From an uncultured Oscillospiraceae bacterium (GTDB taxonomy: Bacteria > Bacillota > Clostridia > Oscillospirales > Oscillospiraceae), in NCBI GenBank assembly GCA_934569045.1, contig CAKTJX010000021.1, positions 1 to 43,505 on the forward strand: DNA of 43,505 nucleotides, read 5' to 3'. Below, piece after piece: positions 32,073-40,088 of this stretch. Made by a program: the position numbers and the translations under genes. Numbering within the stretch: the stretch's first letter is position 1; every line of letters begins with the position of its first letter. The notes under the pieces were generated by a model, which searched no databases, was not told where the DNA came from, and saw only the letters and a list, made by a program, of their open reading frames with translations.

Positions 32073-32714
32073 ATGAACGAACTTTTTTCGCCGGATTCCC
32101 GGTTTATGCGTTATATGAACCGGCTGGCAGACCTGATGCTGCTGAATCTGATGTTCCTGCTGACCTCCATCCCCATTGTCACCATCGGCGCGTCCCTGAC
32201 GGCGTTGTACAGTGTCTGCTTCCGCCTGGGCACCGTCCGGGAGGGGGGCACGGTGCGGGACTACTTCCGGGCCTTCCGGGAGAATTTCGGGGAGGCTACC
32301 AAGCTGTGGCTCCTGGCCCTGCTGCTGGGGGGCAGCACCCTTGCCTGCGCGCTGGTATTCTACGCCATGTCCGGCTGGGTGCACTATCTGTATGTCCTGT
32401 TTGCGGCCCTGTTTGCCGTGGCGGTGCTGATGTTCAGCTACGCGTTCCCCCTGCTGAGCCGGTTTGAAAACGGCGTCCGGGCCACGCTGAAAAACGGGCT
32501 CCTGCTGAGCGTGGGGTATCTTCCCCGGTCCCTCGTCATCGGGGCGCTGAACATCTTCCCGTTTTTCCTGATGGTTACAGATTTTTACACATTCTTAAAA
32601 GCAGCCTTTTTGTGGGTAGCCCTGTGGTTCGCCGCGGCGGCCTACGCGGGTGCCCTGCTGCTGAAAAAAGTATTCGCGCCTTACCTGAAAGAAGAGGAGG
32701 AAGAAACCGTATGA
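32073..32714 (+). CDS. YesL-like membrane protein (DUF624)
   Basis: This 213-residue membrane protein has about five or six hydrophobic segments. The family signature is LLNLMFLLTSIPIVTIGASLTALYSV near the N-terminus and FKENFGEA-like FRENFGEATKLWLL. DUF624/YesL proteins occur with LplABC-type oligosaccharide transporters in Firmicutes, and such a transporter operon lies 2.6 kb upstream. Their exact role is unknown. GGAGAGATG precedes the ATG. The stop overlaps the acetyltransferase start (ATGA). Confidence 0.88.
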   Translation: MNELFSPDSRFMRYMNRLADLMLLNLMFLLTSIPIVTIGASLTALYSVCFRLGTVREGGTVRDYFRAFRENFGEATKLWLLALLLGGSTLACALVFYAMSGWVHYLYVLFAALFAVAVLMFSYAFPLLSRFENGVRATLKNGLLLSVGYLPRSLVIGALNIFPFFLMVTDFYTFLKAAFLWVALWFAAAAYAGALLLKKVFAPYLKEEEEETV

Positions 32715-33898
32715 TCGTCCGCAAGACAACGAAAGAAGAGGGAAAACGGGTCAATGCGCTCTTTGCCATTGCCTTTGAGCAGCCCATGGAGAACGGCCCC
32801 GCCGGAGAGGAAGATTTTCAGGGCAGCCACTGGGCATCCTTTGAAGAGGCCGCCGGGGAAATGATGAGCACATTGACCGTCACGGATTTTACCATTCAGT
32901 TTGATGGCAGCCCCTGCAAAATGGGGGGCATCGGCGGGGTGGCAACCCTGCCCGCCTACCGCCGCCATGGGGGCATCCGGGGCATTTTCCAGGCGGCCCT
33001 GCCGGATATGTACCGGGAAGAGTATGATTTTTCCTATCTCTATCCCTTCTCCACCGGCTATTACCGGAAGTTCGGCTATGAAAACTGCGTCCGCAAGCTG
33101 TCTTCCACCGTGGATTTGGGCCTTCTGAACCCCAGAAGGACGGAGGGCCGTCTCGCCATGGCGGAGCTGGGCCACGGCCTGACGCAGGCCGTCCGGGCGG
33201 TGGAAGATCACTGGGAGCGCAGATACAATATGATGGTTCTGCATGACGAGAAGGATTACGCCTGGGTCTCCAAGGAGGACCCCGCCGGGAAGCAGCGCTT
33301 TACCTACGTCTATTTCGCTCCGGACGGCACCCCCAAGGCCTACACCCGCTTCCACCTGGAAAACCAGCCCGACGGCCGGAACCTGGTCAGTGACCGGTTC
33401 TTCTTTATCGACCGGGAGGGCTTTGACGGGCTGATGGGGCTTTACAAATCCATGGCTTCGGATCACCGGTATGTGAAGTTTTCCCTGCCCGCGGACCCGG
33501 CCATGGCCTATCTGCTGCCGGAGTGGTCCATGGGCGCGGCCAGCTGGAGCGTGGCCCCTGCCGGCATGGTCCGGGTGGTGAATGTGGAGCGGGTGCTGCA
33601 AAAGGCCAGATACCTGGGCTCCGGCGTGGTCACCATCGGCATCACGGACCCCCAGATCCCGGAGAACAACGGCACCTTCCGGGTAGAATTCCGGGACGGT
33701 CAGGCGGTGCAGGTTGCGAGAACGGAGGAAGAGGCGGACGTAAATATGCCCATCAACGCCTTCTCCGCCCTCATTTCCGGCGTGTGCGCACTGTCCCAGG
33801 CCGCCGCCTGGATGCCGGAGGTGTCGGTGCGGCGGGAGAACCCGGCATTGGCGGGGTGCTTCTATCAGAAGGGCATGTATTTGGTGGACTATTTCTAA
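32711..33898 (+). CDS. GNAT acetyltransferase, Eis-like
   Basis: This 395-residue protein has the three-part Eis-type layout: an N-terminal GNAT domain with the acetyl-CoA loop VATLPAYRRHGGIRGIF, a second GNAT-like domain, and a C-terminal sterol-carrier-like domain (FRVEFRDGQ, MPINAFSALISGV) ending in the carboxylate Phe that acts as base in the family (YLVDYF). Eis proteins acetylate amines such as aminoglycosides; the natural substrate here is unknown. The ATG at 32711 overlaps the YesL stop, so translation is coupled. Confidence 0.87.
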   Translation: MIVRKTTKEEGKRVNALFAIAFEQPMENGPAGEEDFQGSHWASFEEAAGEMMSTLTVTDFTIQFDGSPCKMGGIGGVATLPAYRRHGGIRGIFQAALPDMYREEYDFSYLYPFSTGYYRKFGYENCVRKLSSTVDLGLLNPRRTEGRLAMAELGHGLTQAVRAVEDHWERRYNMMVLHDEKDYAWVSKEDPAGKQRFTYVYFAPDGTPKAYTRFHLENQPDGRNLVSDRFFFIDREGFDGLMGLYKSMASDHRYVKFSLPADPAMAYLLPEWSMGAASWSVAPAGMVRVVNVERVLQKARYLGSGVVTIGITDPQIPENNGTFRVEFRDGQAVQVARTEEEADVNMPINAFSALISGVCALSQAAAWMPEVSVRRENPALAGCFYQKGMYLVDYF

Positions 33899-33904
33899 TG
33901 CGCT

Positions 33905-34099
33905 AATGCGAATCAAGAGCTGAAGTATTCGATATTTCATGGATATTTTGGGCATTTTATAACTTCTGAGCCTCGTAGAGGCGGCTATTAGCCGCCCGGA
34001 GGGGATCGAAAGTGGGCGGTGAAGACCAAACGCTCAGGCCCATTCATTTCCGGGCGGCTGGTAGCCGCCCCTACGAGCCGTCAACTTTTGATCCGCATT
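33905..34099. repeat. Palindromic intergenic element, copy 11 (full length, 195 bp)
   Basis: Ends AATGCGAATCAA (33905-33916) and TTGATCCGCATT (34088-34099), core 33975-34074. The trinucleotide CTA flanks both sides. It starts seven bases after the acetyltransferase stop. Confidence 0.88.
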
Positions 34100-34140
34100 T
34101 CTAATGCAAACCAAAAGTTCTATCCACGGATGAAATGATT

Positions 34141-34176
34141 AAAAAATCCCCCTCTTTCCAATCGAAAGAGGGGGGA
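34141..34176 (-). terminator. Terminator of the phosphoribosyltransferase gene
   Basis: Read on the minus strand, TCCCCCCTCTTT pairs with AAAGAGGGGGA and is followed by six T's; it lies about 12 bases after the stop codon. Confidence 0.88.
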
Positions 34177-34187
34177 ATTTCGCTTCT

Positions 34188-34742
34188 TTACGCCTTTACG
34201 CTGCCGTCCGGGTTGAACAGGGGCAGGGGCTCCAGGTAGGTGATGTCGGGGCGGGTCTGGGCACCGCCCTCTGCCAGGATGGCCATGCGGCCGCAGATGA
34301 TGCCGCCGGCCTTTTCAACCAGGGCTTCCAGGGCACTGAGGCTCTCGCCGGTGGAGATCACGTCGTCCAGAATCAGGACGCGTTTACCCTTCATGAGCTT
34401 GGCATCGTTGCCGTCCAGGTACAGGTGCTGCTCCCGGTCCGTGGTGATGGAGCGGACAGCCACGCCAAAGGTATCCCGCATGTACAGTTTGGACCCCTTC
34501 CGGGCTACAAAGTACTTGGCGTCTCCCGCCTGGCGGGCCATCTCGTGGGCCAGGGGGATGCCCTTGGCCTCGGCGGTGATCAGGTAGTCATACTCCGGGG
34601 CCTTCTTCAGCAGCTCCCGGGCACAGGCCACGGTGAGCTCCTGGTCACCGAAGATGACAAACCCGGCAATGGACAGATTTTCGTTGACAGGACAAATGGG
34701 CAGGTCCCGCTCCAGGCCTGCGACGGTCATATGATAGTACAT
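34188..34742 (-). CDS. Phosphoribosyltransferase (adenine phosphoribosyltransferase-like)
   Basis: This 184-residue type I phosphoribosyltransferase has the PRPP-binding loop VLILDDVISTGES at residues 122-134, DYLITAEAKGIPLAHEMAR as the flexible-loop region and YFVARKGSKLYMRD. It makes a nucleotide from PRPP and a purine base, or acts as a regulatory homologue of the PurR/Xpt group. No helix-turn-helix precedes it, so an enzyme is more likely. It stands alone with its own promoter and terminator. The exact base is not certain. Confidence 0.85.
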   Translation of the reverse strand: MYYHMTVAGLERDLPICPVNENLSIAGFVIFGDQELTVACARELLKKAPEYDYLITAEAKGIPLAHEMARQAGDAKYFVARKGSKLYMRDTFGVAVRSITTDREQHLYLDGNDAKLMKGKRVLILDDVISTGESLSALEALVEKAGGIICGRMAILAEGGAQTRPDITYLEPLPLFNPDGSVKA

Positions 34743-34778
34743 GGATGAACGCTCCTTGTCTATATAGAAGATACTTCC

Positions 34779-34807
34779 ATTATAGTCCGCCTGGGGGAAA
34801 AGGTCAA
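34779..34807 (-). promoter_or_regulatory. Promoter of the phosphoribosyltransferase gene
   Basis: On the minus strand TTGACC (complement of 34802-34807) and TATAAT (complement of 34779-34784) are 17 bases apart. Confidence 0.78.
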
Positions 34808-34842
34808 GAAAAAGTATTTGCGCGGTATCTCTTAGAGTGCCT

Positions 34843-34942
34843 GTAGGGGCGGCTACCAGCCGCCCGGAAGGTGTCCAAAGTGAGCGGTGAAGTCCAAACG
34901 CTCAACCCCGGTCATTTCCGGGCGGCTAATAGCCGCCCCTAC
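34843..34942. repeat. Palindromic intergenic element, copy 12 (100-bp core)
   Basis: The standard core is followed by GAGACTCAAAAAATTTT, the start of the AT-rich arm, which then diverges before the antiporter gene end. Confidence 0.9.
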
Positions 34943-34987
34943 GAGACTCAAAAAATTTTTTTGCTTTTCAGAGTCGCTGAAGAAGGA

Positions 34988-36271
34988 TCACTTTCTGATC
35001 TCCTCCGGCATCACGCCGCGGTTGGAGATGGTTTTGGGGGTGATTTCCCCGGCATCGGTCAGGGCGATCTTGGTGAGGATCGGGCCGACCAGCTCATAGA
35101 TCAGCACGGAGAAGAGCACGATGTTGCGGATGATGGCACCCTCGGCGCCGAATTCCGCTGCCACCGTGGCGGACATGCCCAGGGCCACACCGGCCTGGGG
35201 AAGCAGGGTGATGCCCAGGTACTTGCACACGGTATGGGGGCAGCCCATGAAGCGGGAGCTGACGCTGGCGCCGGTGATCTTACCGGCGGAACGCATCAGG
35301 ATGTACACCAGGCCGATGCCCACCACCGCGGCGCTGGCGAAGACCCGTAGATCCAGCTCCGCACCGGACAGTACGAAGAACAGCACATACACGGGGCCCG
35401 TCCAGCGGTCCGTCCGGTACATGATCTCATCGGAGAAGTCGCACAGGTTGCAGAACACGGTGCCGCACATCATGCACACCAGCAGAGAGGAGAAGCCCAC
35501 CTCCACGCCGTTTCCGAAGCTCAGCTCCACCTTGGAGAAGGCGGTGCACAGGAACACGAAGGCCACGGCCAGGCTTAAGCGCTTGGAGCGGGAGTTGAAG
35601 AACTTCTCCACCACGCTGAACACCCAGCCCAGGGCCGCGCCCAGCACCAGGGAGGCGACAATTTCAATGGCGGGATTCACCAGCACGGACACCAGGCTGA
35701 TGGAGCCGGAGGTCAGGGCTTTGGCAATGCCGTTGGAGATGGCGAAGACGATCAGACCCACCGCATCGTCCAATGCCACGATGGGCAGCAGGATGTTCGT
35801 CAGGGGGCCCTTGGCCTTGTACTGGTTGATGACCATGACCGTGGCGGCGGGGGCGGTGGCGGTGGCGATGGCGCCCAGCATGATGCAGGTGGACACCGGC
35901 AGGGTGTCGCCCAGGAATAGGTGCAGCACCACCAAGCCCAGGTCTACAAAGAGTGTGGCGCTCAGAGCCTGGAACACGGCAACTACGGAGGCCTGACGGC
36001 CGATGTGCTTCAGCTCCTCCATGCGGAACTCATTGCCGATGGAGAAGGCGATGAAGCCCAGGGACACGTCACTGATGAGCCCCAGCTTATCCACAAACTC
36101 GTAGGAGGGCAGGCCCAGATAGGGGATGCCCAGAGCCCCCAGGCCCAGCGGCCCGATCAGCAGGCCCGCAACCAGGTAGCTGGTCACGTCAGGCAGGTTG
36201 AACCGGGAGGTCAGCCGGGATAAAAACAGTCCGGCAAACATGGCCAGACCAATCGCAAGCAAATATTCCAT
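34988..36271 (-). CDS. Cation:proton antiporter (CPA2 family)
   Basis: This 427-residue protein has about twelve or thirteen membrane segments. Diagnostic motifs are TATAPAATVMV (residues 137-147, the unwound helix) and the ion-binding Asp pair D168-D169 in PIVALDDAVGL. LPDVTSYLVAGLLIGP near the N-terminus is typical of the CPA2 (KefC/NapA) fold. There is no C-terminal RCK/TrkA domain, so it is a simple Na+(K+)/H+ exchanger for pH and salt balance. The start at 36271 follows AGAAGAGAGG on the minus strand. Confidence 0.88.
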   Translation of the reverse strand: MEYLLAIGLAMFAGLFLSRLTSRFNLPDVTSYLVAGLLIGPLGLGALGIPYLGLPSYEFVDKLGLISDVSLGFIAFSIGNEFRMEELKHIGRQASVVAVFQALSATLFVDLGLVVLHLFLGDTLPVSTCIMLGAIATATAPAATVMVINQYKAKGPLTNILLPIVALDDAVGLIVFAISNGIAKALTSGSISLVSVLVNPAIEIVASLVLGAALGWVFSVVEKFFNSRSKRLSLAVAFVFLCTAFSKVELSFGNGVEVGFSSLLVCMMCGTVFCNLCDFSDEIMYRTDRWTGPVYVLFFVLSGAELDLRVFASAAVVGIGLVYILMRSAGKITGASVSSRFMGCPHTVCKYLGITLLPQAGVALGMSATVAAEFGAEGAIIRNIVLFSVLIYELVGPILTKIALTDAGEITPKTISNRGVMPEEIRK

Positions 36272-36315
36272 AAAGAAATACCTCTCTTCTTATAATCTAT
36301 TTCATTTGCGGAACT

Positions 36316-36343
36316 ATTATAGCATGCCATTTCCGGGATGCAA
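36316..36343 (-). promoter_or_regulatory. Promoter of the antiporter gene
   Basis: On the minus strand TTGCAT (complement of 36338-36343) and TATAAT (complement of 36316-36321) have a 16-base spacer. Confidence 0.62.
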
Positions 36344-36450
36344 GGCCCTGTATTTCACAAGAATTTGGGCAGCTTTCCCAATGAAATTGTGGATATTTAT
36401 GGATTTTGCCGAAAAAAGAAAACACGCTTTGAAAATGTGGAAAGAAAGCC

Positions 36451-36479
36451 TTGAAGCCGTCCCGAAAACAGGCTATAAT
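36451..36479 (+). promoter_or_regulatory. Promoter of the mscS gene
   Basis: TTGAAG (36451-36456) and TATAAT (36474-36479), 17-base spacer, about 30 bases before the start codon. Confidence 0.7.
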
Positions 36480-36511
36480 GCAGACAGAAGAATAGGAAAG
36501 GAGTATCCGTT

Positions 36512-37348
36512 TTGGAACAGATCAAATTGATATTGAAGAACTGGGCCGCGGGCGGCCTTGTGGATAAGCTGTTCTCCACCCTGATCACCCTGGTTGTGGG
36601 CATTCTGGCGGTGAAGCTGGTGCTGCGGCTGCTGAACCGGGCTCTGGAAAAGTCGAAGCTGGAAAAAGCGGCCTACAGCCTGATCCTCTCCCTGGCAAAG
36701 GTGGGGCTCTATACCCTGCTGGGGTTGAGCCTCGCGGGGGGACTGGGCATCGATGTCACCGGCGTGGTGGCCATGGCCAGCGTGCTGACATTGGCCGTTT
36801 CCCTGGCGCTGCAAAATATGCTCACCAATATTCTGGGGGGCTTCTCCCTGCTGACCACCCACCCCTTCCACTCCGGGGACTTCGTGGATATCGGCGGCCA
36901 GTCCGGCACGGTGACCCAGATCGACATGACCTATACCCGTCTGCTGACCGCGGACAACAAGATGGTCTGCATCCCCAACAGCACGGTGCTGGCCTCGGAA
37001 GTAGTGAACTACACCGCCTCCGGCACCCGCCGGGGCCAGATTCAGGTCGGCGCGGGCTACGAGGCCCCCACCCAGAAAGTCCTGGATGCCCTGGTGCTGG
37101 CGGCCACGGTGGACAATGCCCTCTTAGAGCCCGCCCCCTTCGCGGCGGTGGAGAGCTACGGGGACAACGCCATCAACTATCTGGTTCGGTTCTGGGCCAA
37201 GACCGAGGACTACTGGGATGTATATTTCCAGGTGAACCAGCGGATCAAGGACGTCTTCGACGAACAGGGCATCCCCATGACCTATCCCCATTTGAACGTG
37301 CACTTTGACCAGGAGTATCTGGATGCGCGGAGAGGGGAAAAGAATTGA
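36512..37348 (+). CDS. mscS: Small-conductance mechanosensitive channel
   Basis: This 278-residue MscS channel protects against sudden osmotic downshift. It has three membrane helices; the pore helix and following beta domain read VSLALQNMLTNILGGFSLL, then HPFHSGDFVDIGGQSGTVTQI and IPNSTVLASEVVNYT, all family hallmarks. The start is TTG at 36512, eight bases after AAAGGAG (36497-36503). Its C-terminus ends Glu-Lys-Asn, with the stop codon formed by the AATTGACAATTG repeat, as in two other genes of the window. Together with the neighbouring antiporter it suggests an ion/osmotic housekeeping pair. Confidence 0.93.
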   Translation: MEQIKLILKNWAAGGLVDKLFSTLITLVVGILAVKLVLRLLNRALEKSKLEKAAYSLILSLAKVGLYTLLGLSLAGGLGIDVTGVVAMASVLTLAVSLALQNMLTNILGGFSLLTTHPFHSGDFVDIGGQSGTVTQIDMTYTRLLTADNKMVCIPNSTVLASEVVNYTASGTRRGQIQVGAGYEAPTQKVLDALVLAATVDNALLEPAPFAAVESYGDNAINYLVRFWAKTEDYWDVYFQVNQRIKDVFDEQGIPMTYPHLNVHFDQEYLDARRGEKN

Positions 37349-37438
37349 CAATTGACAGTTGACAGTTGACAATTGTGGTATTTCCTTCGGAAATGATTTA
37401 AAAATCGTCCCGAAGGGACACCATAATTGTCAATTTTT
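37343..37438. repeat. GACAATT repeat plus inverted-repeat element after mscS
   Basis: AATTGACAATTGACAGTTGACA overlaps the mscS stop. It is followed by GTGGTATTTCCTTCGG, an AT-rich centre and CCCGAAGGGACACCAT, a nearly perfect inverted repeat closed by AATTGTCAATT. It may act as the mscS terminator. Confidence 0.75.
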
Positions 37439-37519
37439 TCTATACAAGCCGCAAATCCACACATACAGCTGGATTTCCCCCGCCTCTGCTTGTGAAATTT
37501 CTGTGGAAAAAGATAGCTT

Positions 37520-37548
37520 TTGACAATTTGCCCCAGGGTTTGTATAAT
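37520..37548 (+). promoter_or_regulatory. Promoter of the dnaD-dnaI-HAD-yfbR operon
   Basis: TTGACA (37520-37525) and TATAAT (37543-37548) are both consensus with a 17-base spacer, about 30 bases before the dnaD start codon. Confidence 0.85.
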
Positions 37549-37581
37549 GGGGCTACATGATAGAAATTCGAGGGAAAAACC

Positions 37582-38460
37582 ATGATTGCGGATGCTATTA
37601 CAGTTTCGGAAACCGATATGCGCAAGCTCCTGGGGGCGGCCAGTCCGGAGGCGGCGCTGCTGTATCTGTATGTTCAGAGCGGCAATGACCCGGCGGAGGC
37701 GGAGCAGGCCCTGTCCTTGAGCGCTTCCAGGGTGTCCTGCGCCGCGGCGACCCTGCGGCAGCTGGGGCTCTGGCCGGAGGAGCGGCCCATCCGGGTGGCC
37801 CCCGGCGAGCGGCCGGACTACACGGAGCGGGACGTGCTCTCCGCCATGGATTCGGACAATTCCTTCCGGGCCCTCTATGGGGAGGTTCAGCGGCTCCTGG
37901 GCCGGAGCCTGAATACGGAGGAGCTGAAAATCCTGCTGGGCTTTGTGCGGTATCTGAATATGCCCGCCGAGGTCATCCAGATGCTTATCTGCTACTGCAA
38001 GGACCGGGCCCGCCGCCGGGGGAGCAGCCGCAACCCCAGCCTGCGGTCCATCGAGAAGGAGGCCTATGCCTGGGCGGAGCGGGGCATCGACAGCATTGAG
38101 GAGGCCTCGGCCTTTATCCAGGCCCAGAATGTCCGCAATTCCCGGCTGGCCCAGCTGATGAACGCTTTGCAGATTCGGGGCCGGAACCTGACCCCGGCGG
38201 AGGAGCGCTATGCCCAGAGCTGGCTGGAAATGGGCTTTGACAACGAGACCATTTCCATGGCCTATGAGCGCACCTGCCTGAATACCGGCGGGCTGAACTG
38301 GGCCTACATGAATAAGATTTTGCAGCGCTGGCACAGCGCCGGGCTCCACACGGCCCAGGCGGTTCAGGCCGGGGACCGGAAGAACGAGGGCCGCACCGAG
38401 CGGCGGCCCCTGGACGCGGACGAGGCCGCCGCCATCAGACGAATGCTACAGGAGGGATAA
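37582..38460 (+). CDS. dnaD: DnaD domain replication protein
   Basis: This 292-residue protein has two DnaD (DnaB_2) domains: one around residues 85-160 (DSDNSFRALYGEVQRLLGRS, EELKILLGFV) and one around 190-250, with the YxxxIxxxW motif in YMNKILQRW. DnaD-family proteins remodel DNA at the origin and help load the replicative helicase in Firmicutes. It is followed three bases later by a DnaI/DnaC-type loader, which fits that role. An AGGGAAAAACC leader precedes the ATG. Confidence 0.87.
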   Translation: MIADAITVSETDMRKLLGAASPEAALLYLYVQSGNDPAEAEQALSLSASRVSCAAATLRQLGLWPEERPIRVAPGERPDYTERDVLSAMDSDNSFRALYGEVQRLLGRSLNTEELKILLGFVRYLNMPAEVIQMLICYCKDRARRRGSSRNPSLRSIEKEAYAWAERGIDSIEEASAFIQAQNVRNSRLAQLMNALQIRGRNLTPAEERYAQSWLEMGFDNETISMAYERTCLNTGGLNWAYMNKILQRWHSAGLHTAQAVQAGDRKNEGRTERRPLDADEAAAIRRMLQEG

Positions 38461-38463
38461 CCC

Positions 38464-39450
38464 ATGGGATACAGTGCGGAAGTGGTGCGCCGGGCCCGGC
38501 AGCGGCTGGCGGAGGCCAAGGAGGACCGGGAGTCCGAAAATCGGCAGCATCTGGCCCAGGCCTATGCCCAGGTGCCCCGGCTCCGGGAGATTGACCGGCA
38601 GCTGCGCATGACCATGGCCCATGCCGCCCGGGCGGCCTTCCAGGCCGGGTCCGATGGCCAGCAGGAGCTGGCGAGAGCCCGGCAGGAGAATCTGGCCCTT
38701 CAGGCAGAGCGGGCCCGTATCGAGCGGGAGTGCTTTGAGGAGGGGTATCTGGACGATTCCCCCATCTGCGACAAGTGCGGTGGCAGCGGCTATATTGGAT
38801 CAAATATGTGCGAGTGCCTGCAGGAGCTCTGCCGTCAGGAGCAGAAGAAGGAGGTCTCCATCCTCTCCGGCAGCCGGGACAGCTTCGGGAGCTTCCGGCT
38901 GGATTACTACCCGGACCGGGTGGACCCCAACTACGGCGTGAGCCCCCGGACCATTATGGAGAAAAACCTGCGGGACTGCAAGAACTACGCCGTTTTTTTC
39001 TCGGAAAAGTCCGAAAATCTGCTGCTCTCCGGAAACCCGGGCCTGGGCAAGACCTTCCTCTCCGCCTGCATCGCCCGGACGGTGGCGGACCGGGGCTACA
39101 GCGTTGCCTATGAGACGGCGGGCCACCTCTTCACCAATCTGGAACGGGCCAAGTTCTCGGGGGACGAGCAGGCACGGCAGGAGACGGAAAAATACACCCA
39201 GTGCGATCTGCTGATTCTGGACGACCTGGGCACGGAGATGCCCGGTCAGTTCACCAACGCGGCCCTCTACAGCCTGGTCAACGACCGGCTGCTGCTGGGA
39301 AAACCCACCATTATCTCCACCAATCTGACTACGGAGGACATTGGCAAGCGCTACACCCCCCAAATCGCCTCCCGTCTCCGGGGCAGCTACCGCCGGGTGC
39401 CCTTTGTGGGAGAGGACATTCGGATGATCAAGAATGGAGGTTTGGTATGA
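38464..39450 (+). CDS. dnaI: Helicase loader ATPase (DnaI/DnaC type)
   Basis: This 328-residue AAA+ protein has a charged coiled N-terminal part (residues 1-95) and a zinc-finger-like cluster, C102-x2-C105 with C116-x-C118. Its ATPase domain has Walker A GNPGLGKT (190-197) and Walker B LLILDDLG (249-256), a sensor-1 segment PTIISTNL, and an Arg finger region SRLRGSYRR. It loads the replicative helicase onto DNA. The zinc cluster and length match the Firmicutes DnaI/DnaC group. It sits between dnaD and the HAD gene, overlapping the latter (ATGA). Confidence 0.9.
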   Translation: MGYSAEVVRRARQRLAEAKEDRESENRQHLAQAYAQVPRLREIDRQLRMTMAHAARAAFQAGSDGQQELARARQENLALQAERARIERECFEEGYLDDSPICDKCGGSGYIGSNMCECLQELCRQEQKKEVSILSGSRDSFGSFRLDYYPDRVDPNYGVSPRTIMEKNLRDCKNYAVFFSEKSENLLLSGNPGLGKTFLSACIARTVADRGYSVAYETAGHLFTNLERAKFSGDEQARQETEKYTQCDLLILDDLGTEMPGQFTNAALYSLVNDRLLLGKPTIISTNLTTEDIGKRYTPQIASRLRGSYRRVPFVGEDIRMIKNGGLV

Positions 39451-40088
39451 GCATCGGCATTTTGTTTGACCTGGACGGAACGCTCCTGGACACCCTGGAG
39501 GACCTGCGGGACAGCACGAACGAAGCCTTGCGGCAGTTCGGCTATCCGGCGCGGACCCTGGAGGAGGTGCGCCGGTTCGTGGGCAACGGGGCGGCCAATC
39601 TGATTGCCCAGGCCGTGCCAAAGGGGGCGGACCCGGCCCCGGTGCTGGCGGCCTTCCAGGCCTATTACCCGGACCACTGTCAGATCAAAACCGGCCCCTA
39701 CGCCGGAATCCCGGAGGCCCTGGCCATCTTGCGGGAGAAGTACCCCATCGCCATCGTGTCCAATAAGCCGGACGCGGCGGTGAAGCCCCTGTGCGCCCAC
39801 TATTTTCCCGGCATCCCCGCCATGGGAGAGCACCCCGGCTGCCCCAGAAAGCCCGCACCGGACATGGTCTATCAGGCTACCCGGGCCATCGGGGCGGAGA
39901 GCTGCGTCTATGTGGGCGACAGCGAGGTGGACGTGCTGACGGCAAAGAACGCCGGGGTGCCCTGCCTCAGCGTCCTCTGGGGCTTCCGCAGCCGGGAGGC
40001 CATCGGCGGCAGCCACTACTGCGAGACCCCGGCCCAACTGGTGTCCGCCCTGGAAGAGCTGCTCCGGGAGGCAGACCATGGCCAATGA
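39447..40088 (+). CDS. HAD-family phosphatase (phosphoglycolate phosphatase-like)
   Basis: This 213-residue haloacid-dehalogenase hydrolase has the nucleophile motif DLDGTLLDT (Asp8 and Asp10), the Thr/Ser motif in IAIVSNKPD, the Lys in RKPAPDM and the acidic GDSEVDV. The cap type resembles Gph/PpaX. It dephosphorylates small phosphate compounds such as 2-phosphoglycolate from DNA repair. Start ATG 39447 overlaps the dnaI stop, and its 3' end overlaps yfbR by 11 bases, showing tight coupling. Confidence 0.88.
   Translation: MSIGILFDLDGTLLDTLEDLRDSTNEALRQFGYPARTLEEVRRFVGNGAANLIAQAVPKGADPAPVLAAFQAYYPDHCQIKTGPYAGIPEALAILREKYPIAIVSNKPDAAVKPLCAHYFPGIPAMGEHPGCPRKPAPDMVYQATRAIGAESCVYVGDSEVDVLTAKNAGVPCLSVLWGFRSREAIGGSHYCETPAQLVSALEELLREADHGQ

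Noticed and set aside
5601..34942. CRISPR array
   Set aside because: The repeats are kilobases apart, palindromic and separated by genes; there are no regularly spaced short repeats and no cas genes.
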